From Thermocatellispora tengchongensis (GTDB lineage Bacteria; Actinomycetota; Actinomycetes; Streptosporangiales; Streptosporangiaceae): 64,000 nt of DNA. A model generated the notes under the pieces. It ran no database searches and had not been told where the DNA came from. It saw nothing but the letters and a program-made list of their open reading frames with translations. The position numbers and the translations under genes were made by a program. Of this stretch, positions 17,321 to 26,465 are shown one piece after another. The stretch is taken from positions 496,001 to 560,000 of the forward strand of contig NZ_JACHGN010000004.1 in assembly GCF_014202315.1 (NCBI RefSeq). The letters are read 5' to 3'. Numbering within the stretch: position 1 is the first letter of the stretch; every line of letters starts with the position of its first letter.

Positions 17321-17939
17321 GCACGCGCAGCGAGCCCTCCTTGCGCACCTCGGCGAACGCGCCGGAGCCGATCGCGCGGAGGTAGACGTGGTACGGCGCC
17401 TGCCCGCCGTCCTCGGGCGATTCGAACACGTCGTGGATGGCCAGCGCGCCGCCCTCCACCACGTGCGGCGCCCAGCCCTCGTAGTCGGCGTTGGCGGGCT
17501 CCTCGGAGTGCCCGCCGTCGATGAACAGCATGCCGAGCGGGGTGTTCCACAGCCGGGAGACCTGCTCGGAGCGGCCGACGACCGCGATCACCTCGTCCTC
17601 CAGCCCGGCGGCGGCGATGGTCTGCCGGAACACCGGCAGCGAGTCCATCTTGCCGAAGCGCAGGTCCATCAGCGTGGGGTCGTGGTGCGCCCAGCCGGGC
17701 TGGATCTCCTCCGAGCCGCGGTGGTGGTCCACGGTGATCACGACCGACCCGGTCAGCCGGGCGGCGGCCCCCAGGTAGATCGCGGACTTGCCGCAGTAGG
17801 TGCCGATCTCGCACAGCGGCCCGCGGGAGCCGTACTCGCACGCGGTCTCGAACAGCGCGCGGCCCTCGGCGGACGGCATGAACCCCTTGGCGCGCTCGGC
17901 CGCCTTGAGCAGATCCGGCGGCATGATCGCCTCGACCAT
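17295..17939 (-). CDS. Methyltransferase_24-type SAM-dependent methyltransferase
   Basis: Protein of 214 residues. CEIGTYCGKSAIYLG (about residues 43-57) is the SAM-binding motif I of the Methyltransf_24/CmcI-like family, followed by VITVDHHRGSEE and MLFIDGGHSEEP, which supplies the metal-binding and catalytic acidic residues. These enzymes O-methylate sugars or catechol-like substrates. It is convergent with, and overlaps, the KS-AT gene. It belongs to the glycan cluster by position only. Confidence 0.85.
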   Translation of the reverse strand: MVEAIMPPDLLKAAERAKGFMPSAEGRALFETACEYGSRGPLCEIGTYCGKSAIYLGAAARLTGSVVITVDHHRGSEEIQPGWAHHDPTLMDLRFGKMDSLPVFRQTIAAAGLEDEVIAVVGRSEQVSRLWNTPLGMLFIDGGHSEEPANADYEGWAPHVVEGGALAIHDVFESPEDGGQAPYHVYLRAIGSGAFAEVRKEGSLRVLRRVGPGI

Positions 17940-18096
17940 CGACAGGCCCCTTTTGCAGGTGTGTGACCCAGTTGAGGATGCACCTTACGAGGTCGGAGCA
18001 CCCCCGCGCCAACCGGGAGCCGGGGCCGTGCAACGAACCGAACAACATTCCGGAGACCCCTTGCCCGAGCTGGCTGAAACCTGTTCTACTGACCTC

Positions 18097-18579
18097 GTGA
18101 ACCAACGGGCCCGCATCGCGATGTCCCCCGCGGAGGTCGAGGCCGTCGTCGCCGAGTCGCGCAAGCTCCAGCTCGGCACGATCAACCCCGACGGCACGCC
18201 GCACATGGTGACCATGTTCTATGGCACCCGGGACGGCAAGATCACCTTCTGGACCTACGCCAAGGCGCAGAAGGCGCGCAACATCGCCCGCGACCCCCGG
18301 GTGACCTGCCTGATCGAGGCCGGCGACGAGTACGCGGAGCTGCGGGGGGTCATGATCTACGGCGAGGCGCGGCTGATCGACGCGCCCGAGGAGATCCTGG
18401 ACGTCGGCCTGGCGGTGACCAGGCGGATGGCCGGGCTCCAGGAGGCCGACGTCAACGATCAACTCCGCGAATACGTCGCGCATACCGGACGCAAACGAGT
18501 CGCCTTCGTCGTCGAGCCGCGCCGCGTGGTGTCATGGGACCATCGCAAGCTCGGCGCCGCGGCGCCCGCCGGCGCATGA
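18097..18579 (+). CDS. PPOX-class split-barrel protein, probable F420- or FMN-dependent
   Basis: Protein of 160 residues of the pyridoxamine-phosphate-oxidase-like split barrel. LQLGTINPDGTPHMVTMFYG, ITFWTYAKAQKARNIARDPRVT and RGVMIYGEARL match the actinobacterial F420-binding group, which reduces or oxidises small molecules with F420H2 or FMN. A TTGCCC (18061-18066) and TGTTCTACT (about 18082-18090) form a promoter that would start the transcript at the GTG, so the mRNA is probably leaderless. An in-frame ATG at 18121 is the alternative. Ferredoxin and alcohol dehydrogenase genes follow on the same strand. Confidence 0.82.
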   Translation: MNQRARIAMSPAEVEAVVAESRKLQLGTINPDGTPHMVTMFYGTRDGKITFWTYAKAQKARNIARDPRVTCLIEAGDEYAELRGVMIYGEARLIDAPEEILDVGLAVTRRMAGLQEADVNDQLREYVAHTGRKRVAFVVEPRRVVSWDHRKLGAAAPAGA

Positions 18580-18597
18580 TTCCCGGAGGTGACCCAG

Positions 18598-18789
18598 GTG
18601 AAGGTCAAAGTCGACTACTTGGTGTGCGAGGCCAACGCGGTCTGCACCGGTCTCGCGCCAGAGGTCTTCGAGCTCGACGACGAGGACCAGTTGCACCTGC
18701 TGCTGCCCGAACCGCCGGCCGAGATGGCCGACCGGGTCCGGCAGGCGGTGCGTTCCTGCCCGAAAGCCGCCCTGTCCCTAGAGGAATAG
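18598..18789 (+). CDS. [3Fe-4S]-type ferredoxin
   Basis: Protein of 63 residues. Cys residues occur as C-x5-C (CEANAVC) and a distal CP (SCPKAA), the pattern of small 3Fe-4S ferredoxins that feed actinobacterial P450s. The usual APEVFELDDEDQ stretch is present. GTG at 18598 is chosen because GGAGG lies 8 nt upstream; an earlier GTG at 18589 would overlap that site. It sits 18 nt after the split-barrel gene, in an apparent operon with the zinc alcohol dehydrogenase. The P450 at 1219 is a possible partner. Confidence 0.88.
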   Translation: MKVKVDYLVCEANAVCTGLAPEVFELDDEDQLHLLLPEPPAEMADRVRQAVRSCPKAALSLEE

Positions 18790-18799
18790 GTTCCGACGA

Positions 18800-18874
18800 G
18801 GAATAGCCCCTGGCGGGACGATCCCCAGCGAAACGGCCCCCAGCGGAACAGCCCCTAGCGGAACAGCCCCGGAA
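18800..18874 (+). repeat. Five-unit 15-nt tandem array between the ferredoxin and ADH genes
   Basis: Five diverged 15-nt units, such as GGAATAGCCCCTGGC and GGAACAGCCCCTAGC, fill most of the 121-nt gap. They start 11 nt after the ferredoxin stop. The first unit resembles the gene's own last codons (GAGGAATAG). Confidence 0.85.
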
Positions 18875-18910
18875 GGAGCGGGCGGCGCCCGCCCGAGGAG
18901 GTAACCCCCC

Positions 18911-19996
18911 ATGCGAGCCGCGCTGTTGCACGCCGTCGGTGACGACAAGCTGGACATCCGCGACGACTTCACCCTCGCCCCGATGGGGCCCGCCGACGTG
19001 CGGGTGAAGGTCAAGGCCACGGGTGTGTGCCACTCGGACCTGTCCGTGCTCACCGGGGTCCTGCCGATGCCGCTGCCGGTGATCCCCGGGCACGAGGGCT
19101 CCGGGGAGGTCCTGGAGGTCGGCGACCACGTCACCACGGTCAAGCCCGGCGACCACGTGATCATCAACTGGACCCCGGCGTGCGGCCAGTGCGATCTGTG
19201 CCTGGTGGGCCAGCCGTTCCTGTGCATGACCTACGTCATGGACAGCTTCGTCAAGCCCCGCTTCCGCTTCGGCGGCGAGACCCCGGCCTTCGGCATGGCC
19301 GGATGCGGCACCTGGGCCGAGGAGATCGTGGTGCCCTGGCAGGGCGCGATCAAGATCGACCCCGAGGTGCCCTACGACGTGGCCGCGCTGATCGGCTGCG
19401 GGGTCACCACCGGCGTCGGCGCCGCGCTGAACACCGCCAAGGTACGCCCCGGCTCGACGGTCGCGGTCATCGGCTGCGGCGGCGTCGGCCTGTCGGTGAT
19501 CCAGGGCGCGCGGGTCTCCGGTGCGACCGCGATCCTGGCCGTCGATCCGCTGGAGTCCAAGCACGAGCTGGCCAAGAAGGTCGGGGCCACCCACGCGTGC
19601 ACGCCCGACCAGCTCGCCGGGGCGATCGGCGAGATCACCGGCGGGCGGGGCTTCGACTACGCCTTCGAGGTCGTCGGCAAGTCCCAGGCGATCACGACCG
19701 CCTGGCAGGCGGCCCGGCGCGGCGGCGACGTCATCGTCGTCGGCGCGGGCGCGGCCGACGACATGGTGTCGATCTCCGCGTTCAGCCTGCTGTTCGAGGG
19801 CAAGAACCTGCTCAGCTCGCTGTACGGCGGCTCCGACGCGCGACGCGACTTCCCGTTCTTCGCCAACCTCTGGAAGGCCGGCAAGCTCGACCTGGAGAGC
19901 ATGATCAGCTCCCGGATCAGGCTGGCCGACATCAACGACGCCGTGGCCGCGCTGAAGGGCGGCGAGGTGCTGCGCCAGATCGTCGTCTTCGACTGA
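18911..19996 (+). CDS. Zinc-dependent alcohol dehydrogenase, class-III/NDMA-dependent type
   Basis: Medium-chain dehydrogenase of 361 residues. The catalytic zinc site is GVCHSD, GHEGSGEV and a later Cys, and the structural zinc loop is CGQCDLCLVGQPFLC. VIGCGGVGLSVIQGA binds NAD. Actinobacterial homologues beside ferredoxin genes oxidise primary alcohols, including steroid side-chain alcohols made by P450s, often with tightly bound NAD(H). ATG at 18911 follows GAGGAGG. A very strong palindromic terminator follows. Pairing with the P450 for side-chain oxidation is inference. Confidence 0.88.
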   Translation: MRAALLHAVGDDKLDIRDDFTLAPMGPADVRVKVKATGVCHSDLSVLTGVLPMPLPVIPGHEGSGEVLEVGDHVTTVKPGDHVIINWTPACGQCDLCLVGQPFLCMTYVMDSFVKPRFRFGGETPAFGMAGCGTWAEEIVVPWQGAIKIDPEVPYDVAALIGCGVTTGVGAALNTAKVRPGSTVAVIGCGGVGLSVIQGARVSGATAILAVDPLESKHELAKKVGATHACTPDQLAGAIGEITGGRGFDYAFEVVGKSQAITTAWQAARRGGDVIVVGAGAADDMVSISAFSLLFEGKNLLSSLYGGSDARRDFPFFANLWKAGKLDLESMISSRIRLADINDAVAALKGGEVLRQIVVFD

Positions 19997-20014
19997 CCGC
20001 CGCCCCCATGGACG

Positions 20015-20056
20015 AAAGGGCCGGGCCCGCATTCCCCCCGACGGGCCCGGCCCTTT
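20015..20056 (+). terminator. Strong intrinsic terminator after the ADH gene
   Basis: AAAGGGCCGGGCCCG and CGGGCCCGGCCCTTT form a perfect 15-bp stem with a 12-nt loop. It is followed by CCTTTCC. Confidence 0.9.
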
Positions 20057-20101
20057 CCTTTCCGGTTCGAGCACCGATCTTGAATGCGGCATCATGGGCC
20101 G

Positions 20102-20587
20102 GTGGACATCAGGGCGGAATACGAACTTTCGAACGCGGAGCTGAACCGCGCGATACGCCTCGTCGTGGGGCACCGCAAGCTGGCTCTGTTCTACGGGGTG
20201 GCGGCGTTCGCCCTCGTCGCCGGGGGGCTGTGCTACGGCCCGTTCGACAGGCCGCTCTACGCCGCGATGTTCCTGCCCCTCGGCGCGGCGCTGGCCATCG
20301 CGGCGACGCTGCTCGTGCCGATGTCGGCCCGGCAGGTACGCGCACAGGTCTGCCTGCCGACGCGGGCCCACCTGACCGACGAGCACGCCGAGTTCGTCAC
20401 CGACGCGCACACCAGCACCATCAGGTGGCCGACGTTCGTCAAGGCCGTGACGGGCCCGGAGTTCTGGCTGTTCTACCTCAACCGCAACAGCGCGGCCATC
20501 CTGCCCCGCCGGGCGTTCGGCCCGGCGGAACAGGCGGAGATCGACGCGTTCGTGGCCGGGGCGCGCTGGAGCGCGTCCCGGCCGTAG
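20102..20587 (+). CDS. YcxB-like membrane protein
   Basis: Protein of 161 residues. Two hydrophobic helices (about 27-47 and 53-73) precede a soluble C-terminal domain. That domain contains FVTDAHTSTIRWPTFVKAV and FWLFYLNRNSAAILPRRAF, the hallmark of the YcxB-like C-terminal domain family, whose function is unknown. The GTG at 20102 is the best-placed start. It converges on the isomerase gene with a gap of only 12 nt. Confidence 0.75.
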   Translation: MDIRAEYELSNAELNRAIRLVVGHRKLALFYGVAAFALVAGGLCYGPFDRPLYAAMFLPLGAALAIAATLLVPMSARQVRAQVCLPTRAHLTDEHAEFVTDAHTSTIRWPTFVKAVTGPEFWLFYLNRNSAAILPRRAFGPAEQAEIDAFVAGARWSASRP

Positions 20588-20599
20588 CCGCCGGTACGG

Positions 20600-21607
20600 T
20601 CAGTCGCTGGAGAAGGCCGCGTCGAACGCGGCGGCCGGCGGGGTGATCGCGTTCAGCCGCCGGATGTACGCCAGCGCCTCCGGGGCGCCGTCGAGGCGGT
20701 CCATGCCCGCGTCCTCCCACTCGATGGAGATCGGGCCCTGGTAGCCGATCGCGTTCAGCGCCCGGAAGCAGTCCTCCCAGGGCACGTCGCCGCGCCCGGT
20801 GGACACGAAGTCCCAGCCGCGGCGCAGGTCGGCCCAGGGCAGGTGCGAGGACATCACGCCGCGGCGGCCGTCGCCGAGCCGGACCTTGGCGTCCTTGCAG
20901 TCCACGTGGTAGATGCGGTCGGCGAAGTCGAGGATGAAGTTCACCGGGTCGATCCGCTGCCACACCATGTGCGAGGGGTCCCAGTTCAGCCCGAACGCCG
21001 GGCGGCGGCCCACGGCCTCCAGGGCGCGCACGGTGGTGTGGTAGTCGTAGGCGATCTCGCTCGGGTGCACCTCGTGCGCGAAACGCACGCCCACCTCGTC
21101 GAAGACGTCCAGGATCGGGTTCCACCGGTCGGCGAAGTCGGTGTAGCCGGCCTCGATCATCGACGGCGGCACCGGCGGGAACATCGCGACGGTGTGCCAG
21201 ATCGAGGAGCCGGTGAAGCCGACCACGGTATCGACCCCGAGCAGCGCCGCGGCGCGCGCGGTGTTCTTCATCTCCTCGGCGGCGCGCTGCCGCACACCCT
21301 CGGGCTCGCCGTCGCCCCAGATGCGCGCGGGCAGGATCGCCTTGTGCCGCTCGTCGATCGGGTGGTCGCACACGGCCTGGCCGAGCAGGTGGTTGGAGAT
21401 CGTCCACACCTTGAGGTTGTGCTTCTCCAGCATCTCCAGCTTGCGCGGCACGTACGAGTCGTCGGCCAGGGCCTTGTCCACCTCGAAGTGGTCGCCCCAG
21501 CAGGCGATCTCCAGGCCGTCGTACCCCCACTCCGACGCCAGCCGGCAGACCTCCTCGAAGGGCAGGTCGGCCCACTGGCCGGTGAACAACGTGACGGGCC
21601 GGGTCAT
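20600..21607 (-). CDS. Sugar phosphate isomerase/epimerase-like TIM-barrel protein
   Basis: Protein of 335 residues of the AP-endonuclease-2/xylose-isomerase-like TIM barrel. Metal-binding motifs are visible: [13 protein letters not shown], the VGFTGSS strand, [13 protein letters not shown] with Glu and His, [17 protein letters not shown] and IEWED. Such proteins isomerise, epimerise or eliminate on sugars and keto-sugars. ATG overlaps the upstream oxidoreductase stop (ATGA), so it is the last gene of the leftward ABC-transporter operon. It probably acts on the product of that oxidoreductase in the cytoplasm. Confidence 0.88.
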   Translation of the reverse strand: MTRPVTLFTGQWADLPFEEVCRLASEWGYDGLEIACWGDHFEVDKALADDSYVPRKLEMLEKHNLKVWTISNHLLGQAVCDHPIDERHKAILPARIWGDGEPEGVRQRAAEEMKNTARAAALLGVDTVVGFTGSSIWHTVAMFPPVPPSMIEAGYTDFADRWNPILDVFDEVGVRFAHEVHPSEIAYDYHTTVRALEAVGRRPAFGLNWDPSHMVWQRIDPVNFILDFADRIYHVDCKDAKVRLGDGRRGVMSSHLPWADLRRGWDFVSTGRGDVPWEDCFRALNAIGYQGPISIEWEDAGMDRLDGAPEALAYIRRLNAITPPAAAFDAAFSSD

Positions 21608-22785
21608 GATTCCTCCACACGGACGTAGCGGCTGTCCTGCGCCGCGCTCTGCTCCACCGCCGCCAGCACCCGCTGCACCCGCAGCCCGTCGGCGAAGGAC
21701 GGCGAGGGGTCCTGGCCCGCGGCGATGGCCTCCAGGAAGTCCTTCACCTCGTGGGTGAAGGTGTGCTCGTAGCCGAGCCCGTGGCCCGGCGGCCACCACG
21801 CGCCCACGTACGGGTGGGTGGCCTCGGTGACCAGGACGCGGCGGAACCCGCCCTCCTCGTCGGGCAGCGTGGCGTCGTGGAACCACAGCTCGTTCATCGC
21901 CTCGAAGTCGAAGTACAGGCTGCCGCGCGAGCCGTTGACCTCGATCCGCAGCGCGTTCTTGCGCCCGGTGGCGAACCGGGTGGCCTCGAAGGAGGCCAGC
22001 CCGCCGCCGCTGAGCCGGGCGATGAACAGGGCGGCGTCGTCCACGGTGACCGGCCCGCGGGCCGTGCCGCCGCTGGCGGCCAGCCCGGCCGACTCCTCAG
22101 CGAGCGGGCGCTCCTTGACGAACGTCTCGGTGATGGCCGAGACGCCGTCGATGCGCTGCCCGGTGACGAAGCCGACCGTGTCGATGATGTGCGCGCCGAT
22201 GTCGCCCAGCGCGCCGGAGCCGGCCTTGTCCTTCTGTAGCCGCCACACTAGCGGGAACTCCGGATCGGTGATCCAGTCCTGTAGGTAGACCGCCCGCGCG
22301 TGACGCACCTCGCCGATCCTGCCCTCGGCGACCAGCTTGCGGGCCAGCGCCACGGCGGGCACCCGCCGGTAGTTGAAGGCCACCATGGACCGCACGCCCT
22401 TGGCCGCGGCGGCGGTGGCCGCCGCGGTCATCGCCTCGGCCTCGGCCACCGTGTTGGCCAGCGGCTTCTCGCACAGGACGTGCTTTCCGGCCTCCAGCGC
22501 GGCGATGGCGATCTCGGCGTGGGAGTCGCCGGGCGTGCAGATGTCCACGATCGCCACGTCGTCGCGGTTGACCAGCTCCTTCCAGTCGGTCTCCACCGCG
22601 GCCCAGCCGAGCCGGGCCGCCGCAGCCGCCGTACGCTCGGCCGATCTGCCGGACAGCACCGCCATCTCGGGCCGTACCGGCAGGTCGAAGAAGGCGCCGA
22701 CGCTGCGCCACGCCTGGGAGTGGACCCGCCCCATGAAGGCGTAGCCCACCATGCCGACTCCCAGGGCCGGCCTGTTGTCACGCAC
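21604..22785 (-). CDS. Gfo/Idh/MocA family oxidoreductase
   Basis: NAD-dependent sugar or inositol oxidoreductase of 393 residues. The N-terminal Rossmann motif is [17 protein letters not shown]. The signature [13 protein letters not shown] supplies the conserved Lys, and [12 protein letters not shown] supplies the His/Asp of the active site. A C-terminal beta-sheet substrate domain follows. The GTG at 22785 has GGGGGA upstream. It lies between the binding-protein and isomerase genes and shares a 4-nt overlap with the latter. In such operons these enzymes oxidise or reduce a ring carbon of the imported sugar. Confidence 0.9.
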   Translation of the reverse strand: MRDNRPALGVGMVGYAFMGRVHSQAWRSVGAFFDLPVRPEMAVLSGRSAERTAAAAARLGWAAVETDWKELVNRDDVAIVDICTPGDSHAEIAIAALEAGKHVLCEKPLANTVAEAEAMTAAATAAAAKGVRSMVAFNYRRVPAVALARKLVAEGRIGEVRHARAVYLQDWITDPEFPLVWRLQKDKAGSGALGDIGAHIIDTVGFVTGQRIDGVSAITETFVKERPLAEESAGLAASGGTARGPVTVDDAALFIARLSGGGLASFEATRFATGRKNALRIEVNGSRGSLYFDFEAMNELWFHDATLPDEEGGFRRVLVTEATHPYVGAWWPPGHGLGYEHTFTHEVKDFLEAIAAGQDPSPSFADGLRVQRVLAAVEQSAAQDSRYVRVEES

Positions 22786-22799
22786 GTGTGATCCCCCGA

Positions 22800-23861
22800 T
22801 CAGGACTCGAAGCCGAGCGGCAGGTACTGCTCGACATTCTCCTTGGTGATGGTCTCCGAGGCGAGAGTGATGGACTGCGGCACCTGGTTCTCCACCAGAT
22901 CGCTCATGCCCTTGTTCTGCGCGATCAATCGCGCCAGCTTGATGGCCGAGGACGCCATGGTGGGGCTGTAGGTGACCGTCGCCTCCAGCACCGAGGAGCC
23001 CGACTGGATCTCCCGCATGGCGTTGGCCGAGCCCGCGCCGCCGACCATGAAGAACTCGTTCCGGCCGGCCTCCTTGATCGCGGCCAGCACGCCCACGCCC
23101 TGGTCGTCGTCGTGGTTCCACAGCGCGTCGATCTTCGAGTGCGCCTGGAGCAGGTTGCTGGCGACCTCGGTGCCGGTCTCCACCGTGAACTGGGCGTCCT
23201 GCTTGGCGGTGACGCTGAAGCCGTAGCTCTTCAGCGCGTCCGCGAAGCCCTTGCTGCGGTCCTGCGTCAGCGGCAGCGTGGCGATGCCCTGGATCTCCAC
23301 GATCACCGGGTTCGACACGCCCTTCTCCTTGAGCTTGGCGCCGATGTAGTGACCCGCGGCCACGCCCATGCCGTAGTTGTCGCCGCCGATCCAGGTGCGG
23401 TAGGAGAGCTTGTCGGGGAAGATCCGGTCCAGGTTGACCACCGGGATTCCGGCGTCCATGGCCCGGCGCGCGACCTGGTTGAGCTGCTCGCCGTCGTTGG
23501 GCAGCAGCACCAGCACGTTCACCTTCTGCTGGATCAGCGATTCCACCGCGGAGATCTGCTGGTTGATGTCGTTGGTCGGCTCGACCGGCGTGAACGTGAC
23601 GTCGGAGTACTGCTTGGCCGTCGCCTCGGCGTTCTTGGCGATGGCGGCGATCCAGCCGTGGTCGGCGGCCGGAGCGGAGAAGCCGATGGTCACCTTCTGG
23701 CCGGGCTGGTCGTTGCCGCCACTGGCGGCGGCGGCCGGAGCGCTGGCGGGGGAGGAGGGCTGGGCCGCGGGCTCGTTGCTGGTGCACGCGCTGACCAGGG
23801 CGCCGGCGCCGACCACGGCTCCACCGAGCAAAAAGCCACGTCGTCCGACTTTCTCGCTCAT
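22800..23861 (-). CDS. Sugar ABC transporter substrate-binding lipoprotein, Tat-type
   Basis: Periplasmic-binding-protein-1-like (RbsB-type) receptor of 353 residues. The N-terminus has a twin-arginine start, GRRGFLLGG, and a lipobox LVSAC, so it is probably exported folded by Tat and lipid-anchored. The mature part begins with a Ser/Ala-rich linker and then VTIGFSAPAADHGW. The ribose-type core motifs NLDRIFPDK, DDDQGVGVLAAIKEAG and MVGGAGSA follow. ATG at 23861 has AGGAG at 5-nt spacing. It is followed by the oxidoreductase gene and preceded by the permease gene with an 8-nt gap. Confidence 0.92.
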   Translation of the reverse strand: MSEKVGRRGFLLGGAVVGAGALVSACTSNEPAAQPSSPASAPAAAASGGNDQPGQKVTIGFSAPAADHGWIAAIAKNAEATAKQYSDVTFTPVEPTNDINQQISAVESLIQQKVNVLVLLPNDGEQLNQVARRAMDAGIPVVNLDRIFPDKLSYRTWIGGDNYGMGVAAGHYIGAKLKEKGVSNPVIVEIQGIATLPLTQDRSKGFADALKSYGFSVTAKQDAQFTVETGTEVASNLLQAHSKIDALWNHDDDQGVGVLAAIKEAGRNEFFMVGGAGSANAMREIQSGSSVLEATVTYSPTMASSAIKLARLIAQNKGMSDLVENQVPQSITLASETITKENVEQYLPLGFES

Positions 23862-23869
23862 CGTTTCTC

Positions 23870-24925
23870 CTAAGTTCGTGTTTCGAGGCTGCGCCTCTGG
23901 AGCAGCACGGCGACGACGATGATCAACCCTTTGGCGATGAGCTGATCGCTGGTGTTCAGGCCGTTGAGGATGAACAGGTTGGTGATCAAGGTGAAGATCA
24001 GCAGACCGAGGATCGAGCCGATGATCGTGCCCCGGCCGCCGGTGAGGAGCGTGCCGCCGATGATGACGGCGGCGATGGCGTCCAGCTCGTACAGGTCTCC
24101 GTGGGTGGAGGAGCCCGTCGTGGTGCGGGCCATGATGAGCACGGCGGCGATGCCGCAGCACAGCCCGGAGAGCGCGTAGAGGATCACGGTGTGCCTGCGC
24201 ACGTTGATGCCGGCCAGGCGGGCGGCCTCGGGGTTGCCGCCCACCGCGTACGTCCGGCGGCCGAAGGTGGTGCGGTTCAGCACCACCCAGCCGACCACGA
24301 CGACCGCGAGGAAGACGAACACCAGCGGCGGCACGCCGAGGATGCGGCCGGTGGACAGCTCGACCAGCAGGTTGTTGTCGGGCTGGACGAGCTGGGTGCG
24401 CCGGTCGGACATGCGCTGGGCCAGGCCGCGCGCCGCGACCAGCATGGCCAGCGTGGCGATGAACGGCACCATCCGGCCGTACGCGATCAGGAACCCGTTG
24501 ATCAGCCCGGCTCCGGTGCCGACCAGGAGCGCGCACATCACCATGACCCACGGCCCGTACGACTGGGTGGCCAGCGTCGTGGCCCAGACCGAGGCCAGCG
24601 CCATGATCGCGCCCACCGACAGGTCGATGCCGCCACCGATGATCACGAAGGTCATGCCGACCGTGATCACGCCGATGGTCGAGGCCAGGGCCAGGATGGT
24701 GACCAGGTTCGAGGTGGTGGCGAAGTTCTCCGGCCTGGTGACCAGGCCGACGACCGCCAGCAGCACCAGGGCGATCACCAGGCCGAGGTGCCGGTACTCG
24801 CCGAGGCGGGCCAGCGGCCCCTGGCCGGCGGCGACCGCGCGCCGGGCCTGGGCCTCGACCCGGTCCTGTTCCTCTGCCGGGGGCGCGCCGGACGGCGCGG
24901 CCTGCTTGGGATTCGCCTCACTCAC
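23870..24925 (-). CDS. Sugar ABC transporter permease (RbsC-like)
   Basis: Integral membrane protein of 351 residues with about ten hydrophobic helices after a cytoplasmic N-terminal tail of about 45 residues. GGIDLSVGAIMAL and VGGNPEAARLAGINV, followed by GGRGTIIGSILG, are the family motifs of ribose/xylose-type permeases. It pairs with the adjacent ATPase; the genes overlap by 8 nt. The energy-coupling loop is the EAARLAGI stretch. Confidence 0.93.
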   Translation of the reverse strand: MSEANPKQAAPSGAPPAEEQDRVEAQARRAVAAGQGPLARLGEYRHLGLVIALVLLAVVGLVTRPENFATTSNLVTILALASTIGVITVGMTFVIIGGGIDLSVGAIMALASVWATTLATQSYGPWVMVMCALLVGTGAGLINGFLIAYGRMVPFIATLAMLVAARGLAQRMSDRRTQLVQPDNNLLVELSTGRILGVPPLVFVFLAVVVVGWVVLNRTTFGRRTYAVGGNPEAARLAGINVRRHTVILYALSGLCCGIAAVLIMARTTTGSSTHGDLYELDAIAAVIIGGTLLTGGRGTIIGSILGLLIFTLITNLFILNGLNTSDQLIAKGLIIVVAVLLQRRSLETRT

Positions 24926-26465
24926 CGGCGTCCTCCTTCTCCTGCGTCGCGGGGTGGGCGGCCATGACGAGGTCGAGCACCCGGTGCTCGTCCAGTTCGC
25001 CCGCCTGTGCCTCGTGCACGACCTCGCCCTCGCGGATGACCAGCACGCGATCGGCCAGCCCCAGCACCTCGGGCACCTCGCTGGACACCAGCAGCACGCC
25101 GATGCCCTGGTCGGCGAGGCGGCGGATCACGGCGTACAGCTCGGCGCGGGCGCCGACGTCCACGCCCCGGGTGGGCTCGTCCAGGAGCAGCAGCCGGAGC
25201 GGTGCGCCGGACGAGGAGGAGCCGCCGTCGATCAGCCATCGGGCCAGCACCGCCTTCTGCTGGTTGCCGCCCGACAGGGTCTTGATCGGCCGGCGCGGGT
25301 CGCCGGGCCGGATGTCCAGGGCCTCGATCTGGGCGCGGGCGTCGGCCAGCTCGCGGCGGCGGTCCAGCCAGCCGAAGCGGGAGTAGCGGCCGAGCCCGGC
25401 CAGGGTGATGTTGCGGGCCACGCTCTCGTCCAGCAGCAGGGCTTGGGCCTTGCGCTCCTCGGGGGCCAGGCCCATGCCGAGGCGGACGGCGCGGTCGGTG
25501 CCCGCGCCTACCGGGCGGCCGTCCAGCAGCACCCGGCCGGACGCCTTGCGCGCGCCGTACACGGCCTCGATGATCTCCGAGCGGCCGGAGCCGACCAGGC
25601 CGGCCAGGCCCACGATCTCCCCCGCGCGCACCGAGAACGACACGTTCGCGAACACGCCGGGCACGCTCAGGTTCTCCACCCGCAGCACCTCCGGGCCCGG
25701 TTCGGCGCGATCGGGGCGCGGCGGGAAGACGTACTCGACGTTGCGGCCGGTCATCAGCGAGACGATCGTCGAGGTCGGCGTGTCACGGGCCGGCAGGCCG
25801 ACGGCGGCGGTGCGGCCGTCCTTGAGCACGGTCACCCGGTCGCCGATCTCGCGGATCTCCTCCAGGCGGTGGGAGATGTACACGACGGCGACGCCCTGCG
25901 CGGTCAGCTCGCGGATGATCCGGAACAGGTTGGCCACCTCGTCGTGCGCGAGCGCGGCCGAGGGCTCGTCCATCACGATCAGCCGGGCGTCGTGCGAGAG
26001 AGCCCGCGCCATGCTGACGACCTGCTTGCCCGCCGGGGACAGCCGGCCCACCTCGGTCGTCGGGCGGATCTCGCCGTGGCCGAGCCGGGCGAGCAGGTCG
26101 CGGGCGGCGGCGTTGGTCTCGCCGCGCCGGGTGAAGCCCAGGCTCGCCTTTTCGTGGCCGAGGAAGATGTTCTCCGCCACGCTCAGCCCGTCCACCAGGT
26201 CGAGCTCCTGGTAGATGGTGGAGATGCCGAGCCTGATCGCGTCGGTGGGGCCGGCCGGGCGGATCTCCTCGCCGGCCAGGGAGATCGTGCCCTCGTCGGG
26301 CAGGTGCGCGCCCGCGAGGATCTTGATCAGGGTGGACTTGCCGGCGCCGTTCTGGCCGAGCAGACAGTGCACCTCGCCCGCGCGCACCTCCAGGTCCACG
26401 CCGTCCAGCGCGCGCACGCCGGGGAACTGCTTGACGATCCCGCGCATCACCAGCAGCTCGCTCAT
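24918..26465 (-). CDS. Sugar ABC transporter ATP-binding protein (RbsA-like, two NBDs)
   Basis: Tandem ATPase of 515 residues. NBD1 has Walker A GQNGAGKSTLIKI, signature LSPAGKQ and Walker B LIVMDEPSA. NBD2 has a degenerate Walker A GLVGSGRSEI, a good signature LSGGNQQK and LLLLDEPTRG. This asymmetry is normal for ribose/monosaccharide importers, where one site is weakly active. It overlaps the ROK regulator gene by 4 nt and the permease gene by 8 nt. Confidence 0.95.
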   Translation of the reverse strand: MSELLVMRGIVKQFPGVRALDGVDLEVRAGEVHCLLGQNGAGKSTLIKILAGAHLPDEGTISLAGEEIRPAGPTDAIRLGISTIYQELDLVDGLSVAENIFLGHEKASLGFTRRGETNAAARDLLARLGHGEIRPTTEVGRLSPAGKQVVSMARALSHDARLIVMDEPSAALAHDEVANLFRIIRELTAQGVAVVYISHRLEEIREIGDRVTVLKDGRTAAVGLPARDTPTSTIVSLMTGRNVEYVFPPRPDRAEPGPEVLRVENLSVPGVFANVSFSVRAGEIVGLAGLVGSGRSEIIEAVYGARKASGRVLLDGRPVGAGTDRAVRLGMGLAPEERKAQALLLDESVARNITLAGLGRYSRFGWLDRRRELADARAQIEALDIRPGDPRRPIKTLSGGNQQKAVLARWLIDGGSSSSGAPLRLLLLDEPTRGVDVGARAELYAVIRRLADQGIGVLLVSSEVPEVLGLADRVLVIREGEVVHEAQAGELDEHRVLDLVMAAHPATQEKEDAGE

